Under the pieces are notes generated by a model. The model was not told the origin of the DNA and did not search any database. It saw only the letters and a list, made by a program, of their open reading frames with translations. Positions 51,501 through 60,400 of a DNA stretch of 64,000 nt are shown here, in pieces (position 1 is the stretch's first letter; every line of letters starts with the position of its first letter). Origin of the DNA: Arbacia lixula (Eukaryota; Echinodermata; Echinoidea; Arbacioida; Arbaciidae); the NCBI GenBank assembly GCA_963669155.1, contig OZ022587.1, positions 3,113,179 to 3,177,178 of the forward strand, in the 5' to 3' direction. The translations under genes were made by a program, and so were the position numbers.

Positions 51501-54500
51501 ACACATGGGACTTACAGAGTTAAAACAACGTTGAGCAAGGACAGGCATGACGGCAAGAGATATAGAGAGGAGAGCACATTACAGCACAGAACATTCTCCT
51601 CTTTGCACACGACACCACCGTATGTACTCTGTCGATGCTACAGATCGCGGCTGTGCAGCATCTGATTACTGCGTAGATTTTCCAGCTGGAAAGCATTAAT
51701 TGGAGCAATTAAACACAAATAGCAAATTCCTTTCATCAAGGTGGACAGTGACTTGCTGGAAAGTCTTGAATCGCATACTCATGTTATTCAGAACACTCCC
51801 CTTTTTGCACACGGCACCTTATGTACACAGTCGGCTCTACAGATCTTGGCTGTGAAGCATTTAATTACAGCGTAGACTTCCCAGCTGGAAAGCATTAATT
51901 GGAGCAATTAAACACAAATAGCAAATTCCTTTCATCAAGGTGGATGGACAGTGCATCACATCCTCATGTTGTGGATCATGTTGTCAACATAATGAGGACA
52001 AATTCAACATGTGGATGAAGTTAGCAAGGATTTTGTGATCTCACTCATGAGTTTGCAGTTATATCAGGGAATGACAGCAGCTAGTTTCATGTTTAATAAG
52101 TTTGATAAGTTTAATTGCACAAATTTTTTCGCATTAATGGATGCTCATGTGTGTTAACCTCTCTGGTTGGATCCACAAGATCTAAGCTTGGACATACATT
52201 TCGCTTACAAAAAATGTGACGATGTAAACTTTGCATTCAAGTCTAAATTAAATGTTTGGATCATACAGGAACTTAATAATTCAGTGAAACATTAGAACAT
52301 TTTTAAGTCCTGTTTAAAGCTTCTTTGCAACTAACTTCTATGGGAATGGAGATGTCAACTTGCTTCAAGACAAAAGCATCCTGTTTCTGGCTTGCAACTA
52401 AGAAATGTGTCACTTTGCCTCTGAGTGGAATAAGAGGCCTGATCGGTAGACTCTGGCAAATGTGCAGCTGTGTTGGATAAATTCATCGCATCTGGCGAGG
52501 ACACACAATGATGGCAAATACTCAAAAACAAGCAGAGAAAATCCTTCTTCGAGATCAAGGCGGCGAGGGAAACATCAAGGAAGAGGATTGATTTGGATGG
52601 ATGAGTTCCCACATCATTGGTTTCCATGTATGTATGTATGTATGTTTTGTGGGAGGAAGCAGGATTCATGTGCTCAGACGGCCACATCCTCTCCTATGGA
52701 TCGCACGGACTGGATTCTCAGCGATGCGTTACACAACTCTGACCCAGCTCCACAGATAGAGAGAGGGAGTTTGCTTTGCGCACAGCTGTGAGAGCAACTC
52801 ATCAGTTCATACCATGATCTGCTTGGAACTAGTTTGGTGTATACTCCTCTTTCTCCTCCTACTCCTAAATGTTTTACTGTTACTTAAATACAGAGGGAGA
52901 TGGATATTGCTATATACGCAGCTGTGATAGCACTTCATCAATTCATGAGCTGATTTTCTTGCTACTTTGATTTGTTGGACTACTGCTCATCCTCCTGCTA
53001 CTACTACTCATCTTACTATTACTTCAATCAAGAGGAGGTGAATATTGCTGCATGCACAACTGTGATAGCGAAGCAGATTTTCTTGCTACTTCAATTTGTT
53101 GGACTACTGCTACTTCTACCAATTCTTAAACCAAGGGAGACGTGGACATTGGTGCATGTACAGCTGTGATAACAATCCATCAATTCATAAGTTGATCTTC
53201 ATGGTAAGAGTTTGTCGTACTACTACTGCTACCGCTGCTTCTACTATTCCTCAAACCAAGAGAGAGCTGTGATAGCAATTTAACAAATCATGAACTGAAC
53301 TCCTTACTACAGTACTTCAGTTTGCTTGTACTTCTACTACTACTACTTCAATTCTTTGAACAATTCCTTAAATACTCATGGTAGGCTGGCTACCTGAATC
53401 CGTCATCCTCAATACTCTCTGCTTCTGTTGAGCTACTTTTTGCAAAACATTTTTACTTTTGAATGGAGAAGTGAAATTCTGCTCATCTCCTTGAATTTCC
53501 TTCTCATGGAATACATCATGATAGATATGAATGGTGAAGTGAAATGCTGCAGAAGAAAATAAGTTAATCTCCCTGGATGTGAGTTTAACCTTTCCACTGA
53601 GCTACGCAAATACTGCTGTTGTTGACATAGTGATGACAATGTGACTGGAGATAGAACACACAGAAACGAAAGGATGTGATTTTAAGTTTGCTCATCAAAA
53701 ACTTGCTACAAGTGATTAACCAGCTAGATATGCCTTCCCGATCTGATCTACCTCAGCAGGAACAAAACATTGTCATCCCAGGAAATAAAGTGAGTACCTT
53801 ATCATAATTTATTCATTTTATTTATTCATTTATTCATTTATGTGATGCCAGTCATACACACATATCCCAGAGGGCAACATTTCAATTCACACATAAAAGA
53901 TTCAAGGAAATTACAAGTTTTGTTTTAAAAATGTAAAAAATAAATCACCCCCCCCCCCCCCCTTCTTGACGAATTATTTTAGAGTTTACATGAATTAATT
54001 ATTCTAAATACAAATTACACTTCTTTACACACAATTAAAACATTTCAATCAAATACATCAACAAGTGATCACACAGTTTTACAGCTTCGGTTATATCCAC
54101 CTACCATAGGAAAAAGATACTTTGGTGTTAGTTTTCAAGCCTGAACTATGCTGTGCAATATACCCTAGCTAAAAAAAAAATTAAAAAATCTTGGAGATGC
54201 TATCGTTTTCAGTGTATTCGGGGGGGGGGGGGAGGATGAGTTATTCTGAGCCCCCCCCCCTGCAATTTATTCATCACTGCCACAAACTGTGAAATTGCCT
54301 GTACCTTATATCAGTGGCTATTCCTGGAGTTATTCTATACCCTAGGTAGCCTTGATGAACAGGTGTGGTGGGAGTAGGGGATGAAGGTGTCAAGATGGTA
54401 GGATGTACAGGGTCTGACACCAATCATGACTCGGTCATTCAAGGAGGATAGTGACAGGGCTAATTATCACCTTTAGAGTGAGGTGGGATGTGCCCCTACT

Positions 54501-57252
54501 GACGTCTTCCCCTCCCCCCCCCCCCCCCAATCCTGAACTCCTCTTCATATATGGCATAAGTATAGCCTAAGGTGGAATAGAAGATGTGCCCATACCGTCA
54601 CCTACCCTCCCCCCTCAAATAACCCCCCCCCCCTCCTCTGCATAATAGACTATGTGGAACCTGAAGTGTAATGAAAAATGTGTCCGTACAGCCGCCAACC
54701 CCTATCCCCAACCCCAACCACACCCCTTGTGCATATATATATAGTCATAGCGTAAGCTAAAAGGTAGAATGGAACATGTTTCCTATAAAAATTAAAAGTG
54801 ATTCAGGAGCTCAATGCAATTTAGCCCCTGCAAAAACAGAGCCCCTGTAAAAAAGAAAATTAGTGCAGATACAGGGAATATAATAGCAAAGAAGCCTGAG
54901 TGAAATACCATACCCTAAACACAAATTAACCGTATACATAGCATGGATGTGTGTATCATTTCAAAAGGCTATTATCAGATTTCCTCTAAAAAAAATTTTT
55001 ACAGCATATTGTCGCCGTCGCTGCCACCCCCTTCCCCATCCACTCCCCTCTTTACTGACCCCTACCCCACCCTTAACTCTGTACCATGGTTGTTCATATT
55101 CACCAACAATGCACATAATCACACACAGGAGTGTTTCATTTTGTTGGTACCACGCTAACACGCTAAAAAGCCTGTTCATATTTTAATACACAAAATGTGA
55201 ACTATGCAAGCTTAAAATTTGAAATCGTCTATCACGATCGTAAATTGAAGAAAGTGTGATTCAAGACCATTTCTAAGAATATAGCATGTTGAAGCTTTCT
55301 GTATATGTAAAAATTTCAGCCGTTAAATTTCAAACCGACTTTTTTCGTACTACGAAAAAAGTATTAGTCTTTGTTAAAGTATCTATGTGGTTATTATGCA
55401 TGTGTAAAATCCTAATTTAATGAGTAATTACCAAACTTTGGAGATGATTCCTCCTATAGAACAATTTTTTTCATAATGCGTTTTTTATAATTTCATAAAC
55501 AGATTAATCAATAAAGCAGATATTTCAACACAAACTGCTAAGAGCCTGAGGTAAAGACTATTAATCAGACATTGTTTACGTGCATTATTTGAATTTTACA
55601 CTACGTATCAGTTTCAAATTATGAATATACAGCTTGTAACACTTCTCTATATGTTTTGCCAATGTCTCAATGATTTTGTGGTGATCTGAAAAAGGGACGG
55701 GCTGTCTTTAACCTCGCACAAGGAGTTCAATGTACAGTGTATCTACAATAGCAACTCCTTTTGGATTGGAGGGTCACAAATACAGGTCAGCTGGCAGTAC
55801 TAATAAACACCAATTCCTTGGCCATGGTCAAAGTTTTAATGGGGGTCAGCCAGAGTGTGCTGCAAGTCAAAGTTAATCATTTACCCTGACAGATATGGAA
55901 ACAAAGACTCCTTTTCACTTCTGACCTTCTGATATTCCATTAAAGAGAGTGATTTGTGTTGACATGAAGAGGCTGAAAACAAATTGTGAATTTCACTTTG
56001 TAAATTTCTTCACAAAAAAATTGGTAAGGAAATTTGGTGAAACAGATCACAGATTTGGGGTTAAGAATAAGCCATTAAAGGACGTTTTACTTTATATGCA
56101 CATGTGCTAATGGTATTGACAGAGTTACAGGTTGGGATAGGTAAACTATGGCAACTAGATGAAGCCAAAGAGCAAAAGATTAATTAAAAATATTTGACAT
56201 GGGATCAAGGTGATTTATCCCTCACAATGCTACAAACTTTTTCATGTTTCCTGATAAGGCTCAAAAGGCTATGACTGTGAGATTTCATACTCATTATCAT
56301 GAGGGTATACTGCTGATTTTCATGAGTTTCACGACTTTTGCAAATGGGCTCTACCCTGTCTTTAAAAGGTAGCCCGTCCCTTTTGCAGACCTAATTCTGA
56401 AAGTTCCCTGACTTGGTCATCATTTGAGAGAGAGTGACTGCAATAACCTTTCCCTGGAATCGACAAAGCGTAATATTCAGTTTTGAGGAAATAATCTTCG
56501 ATAATTGATCAAGCTTTCTTTTTTCGTACCACGAAAATAGTCAAATCTTAGTGAAAACTAGTTAGATTTTCATTTATTCTACGGGAGTTACAGTACCTCT
56601 AACCTTAAAATCTCACAGTTGGTATCCTAAAGATACGTGCTAGATATGTGCAAACTTTCATGAAGTTTGCAGATGTTTGTAAAAGGGACGGGCCATCTTT
56701 AATGGCCTCTCCTGGAGTTTCTGGATACAAACCAGATGAGAGGCCAAGGAGAGAACATTATCACATTACCCATTAAACTTCATGTCCTGTCTTCTCCCAT
56801 TACATGCATTGTCCATGAACATCAAATCTTGGCACTTCTTTGCAGTCAGAGGGGGCCTCTGATAGTTAAATGGAAGTTTAGTGAAGAAGGTTTTGAGCAA
56901 AAGATTAAGCCTCTATCACCCCCCCCCCCCCCACTCCCTCTCTCTCCTCCCCTCTCCTCCTCCTCTTCCTCCTTCTTTTCTTTCTTTCTTTCTCTCTCTC
57001 TCTCTCACTATATCTCTCTCTTTATCTGGCCTATCTCTCTCTCTCTCTCTGTCCCTCCTTTTTTTTCTATTTGTCTGACTATTGTCTATCTCCCTCCTAT
57101 TCTTCTCTCTTACTCTTTCCATTTGCCTTTACCTCCCCTACAACTCATTTGTGTCTATTTGTATCCTTCTCTTCCTCCTTCATCCTCCATCTATCTGTTT
57201 GCCTATCTCTTCCTCTCTCAATCCACCATCCCTTCTCCCCTATACCCCTGCA

Positions 57253-57287
<35 letters not shown>

Positions 57288-57418
57288 CTTTCCCTGTCCG
57301 TTTGACTGCCACCTCTCTTTCTCCCCTCATTCTTTACCCGTTTGTCTATTTTTCTATCTCCCTTCTACTTCTCTCCATCTGCCTCCACCTCCGCTTTACT
57401 CCCCCCCCCCCCCCCCCC

Positions 57419-57456
<38 letters not shown>

Positions 57457-60400
57457 ATTTCCCTATCCATTTTCTCTCCACTCTCTTTAACTCCTTCTCT
57501 ACCAGACAAAACACTCCTCTATTGAAATTGTGTGTATGACTGATACAAAAGTCCAACAGTGACACATTAAGACATAAACTACATTCATTCTCTACTCACC
57601 ACTCCCTAATACAGCTCTAGTTAAAACTTATCATGCTCAAGTTTCATTGTCTAATCCACCTCCTGTTATGTGGTTGCACGCATCAATATCATGTTTCACA
57701 ACTTATTGTTCTATTAAAACCACAATTATGTGTCATTTCCACTTGAAATATTCTCCCAGTATACAATTTTACATTTTCAGTCAAATCATCAACACATACC
57801 CACCTTAAAAAGGAAGTAAGTACCAATCATAACTTAGACCCACTCAGCACCAACCAATGATAGTCCTATACGGATTACAACACAATTAATCACTTATGGG
57901 ACTGAGAGGACTCATCCACCACAATCTCCATGGCAATATGTAACAAATAAATGAAAAAAAAATCAATGAACTCTCATTACTTCTAAGCATAACATTGACA
58001 CAATCAATATTGATGATGTAGCACAGCTACATATCAGTTTATTCTACCATGTTAGAAGTGGGTGTGAAACCACTAAAGGAAGTATTGGGGAAGTAAATAT
58101 ACTACATGATATCTTCTCTGTCTGTATCCTGATTAACAAACCATATCGCATGTCACATTCCTGTTTGACTCAATTTATTCTACATTAGAGCACCTCACCT
58201 CACAATGAACAAAAATCCTTTATCCAGCAAAAATAACTATGTGTCAAGATTACGAAAGTTGTTAATGCAAGCAGAAAAGTCAGAAATTGATCAGGGATGG
58301 CATTTTGAAAGCTAAGTCAGTCGGCATTCTGTAAAGGTCGACAACAACCATGGATTGTAAGAGGCTTCAGTCAAAAATTAACTCAAAATTTAATTAAAAT
58401 TAAATCTAATTTGTTTTCAGAATACCACTAAAGTTCTATTTGATTCTTCACTTCACTGACCCTCTTTTTTTCTGCTGTTTCATACAGGGCCTCTTTACCA
58501 AGGAGACAATCCTTTTTTAAGATTACTATTGTCACTTTACAACAACAAAAATACTCCTTGCAACATAAACTATGAGCAACAAAGACATTCAACTCTTTCT
58601 CTTTCATCACCAATCATGTACCCATATCCCATTGAGCAGGACAGGTTAACACAGATTTTTTAACCAGTTCATTTTATAGAGAATACATTGCATCAAACAA
58701 AGATAGCATGCTTACATTGTAATATTTTACTTGTTCTTTAATACTGAGCAGGCTGGATATTCCCCCACTCAGATATTATGCAGTTCGATTCATGCATAAT
58801 CTGCTGTACTGACAATAGACAACACAATATAAATACATTTTAGATTCCTTGTAGGGCGCAATTAAGATATACCCCTTTGGTTACTGCAGTACCATGACAA
58901 ATTCTGACATCCTTCTTTCTGGAACAGGGTTCACAAATTTAGAAAATAAAAAAGTGAGCAACAGATTTTTGAAGCAGTACTTTAACAAAGCTAACAGGAT
59001 GAAAAACAAAACTGACCTTGCAATTATACCAAAAAAATATCAAGCTGGCTTTATTCAACTCCAATATATACAAGCATCCAAGGGAGGCAATTATTGGTAA
59101 ATTAATGTCGGATTCACAGTTTATTTCCTAGCCAGTAGTAATCAGTTATGATGTGGAAATTGACCGCGTGCTGCGCGCTGCCCTTAGATTTCCTCTGACC
59201 ATGTCTGTAACCTTGGACACCAGGGGAGAGGGTAATTGACCAGCAGTGCTGATGGCTACTGGTCAAGATGATGCTGCGCTTACAAGGAGATTATTAACTC
59301 TTGGTGTGCCAGATAAAATGCTGCTCTATGGGATTTGTGTGCATTATTAATGGGTAAATTATACCCCTGACTTACGAAGAGTTAACTGTCAGAATGGCTG
59401 CAAAACTTTTGTATGTCGTGTGTGTGTGTATAACTTGAGCAAATAGCACAATTTATTGCAAGTGAGGCAAGTTCTTTACCATTGGAGTATGTTGCAATTT
59501 CTTCTCTTTCTTCAGCTTTGCATGTTTTCATTATTTTCTTCTTTTCCATCCTCTTCTTCTTCCTCTTCTTCTTCTTTCCCTATATCATTCTCATTCTTCT
59601 TCTTTTCCTGTTATGTCTTCATTCTAACCCCACCTCCCCGATCTCTGTCCTTTGCTCTCTTCCTCTTCTTAATTCTCTTAAAGGGTTACTAAATTAGAAA
59701 AATAAGTTCCCACTAATCTATGTAAAATTATCCACTAAAAACAAATTTCACATTTGTTTGCCACAATAAAGTCTCATTTTGACGAAAATTTAAAAAATGC
59801 ACGTCTCCAGTGACGTCAGAGAAGTCAAAATGCCATAGATTGTACTGAAGTCAACAATAGACCATTTTCGTAATGTATTCACAACTTTTCCCCCTAACTG
59901 CATAGTAACGCCTTACTGCATTCACCTGTATCTTGTCATTCAGATTCAATGGATGGAATGCACTTTGAATCTATTAGTTGTTGCTACTCGGACAAGCTTT
60001 GGGGTTCCCACTGGTAACGTATTGTTTGAACGGTGTGAATAAAATATTTTATTCATGCCGTTGGCATTTATGACATTTTGACTTCTCACACGTCACTGGT
60101 GGCGTGCTTTTTTCAAATTTTCGTCAAAATGAGACTTCATTGCGGCAAACGAATGTGAAGTTGTTTTTAGTGGATAATTTTACATAGATTAGTGGGAAGT
60201 TATTTTTCTAATTTAGTAACCCTTTAAGACAGTGAAATCTAAATTCCTATCTTAATAAATAATTTCAATTAAAATATTAGGTAATGTGAGATATGAACAC
60301 AAGTTTTCATAAGAGTCATAATCCAAATGTACAAGATTCAAGTAAATATTGCCTTAATTTAAAGAATTCATTTACTTTGCAATTACATGTACAGTACAGT

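Noticed and set aside
53730-53790. Possible first coding exon on +: [20 protein letters not shown] followed by GTGAGT
   Set aside because: An ATG-led stretch with a good donor, but no signal peptide, no partner exon and only 20 codons; kept as a weak candidate, not annotated.
56736-57525. Several Ser/Leu/Pro-rich open frames on +
   Set aside because: They are overlapping frames over a CT-rich tract; no start context, domain or splice evidence.
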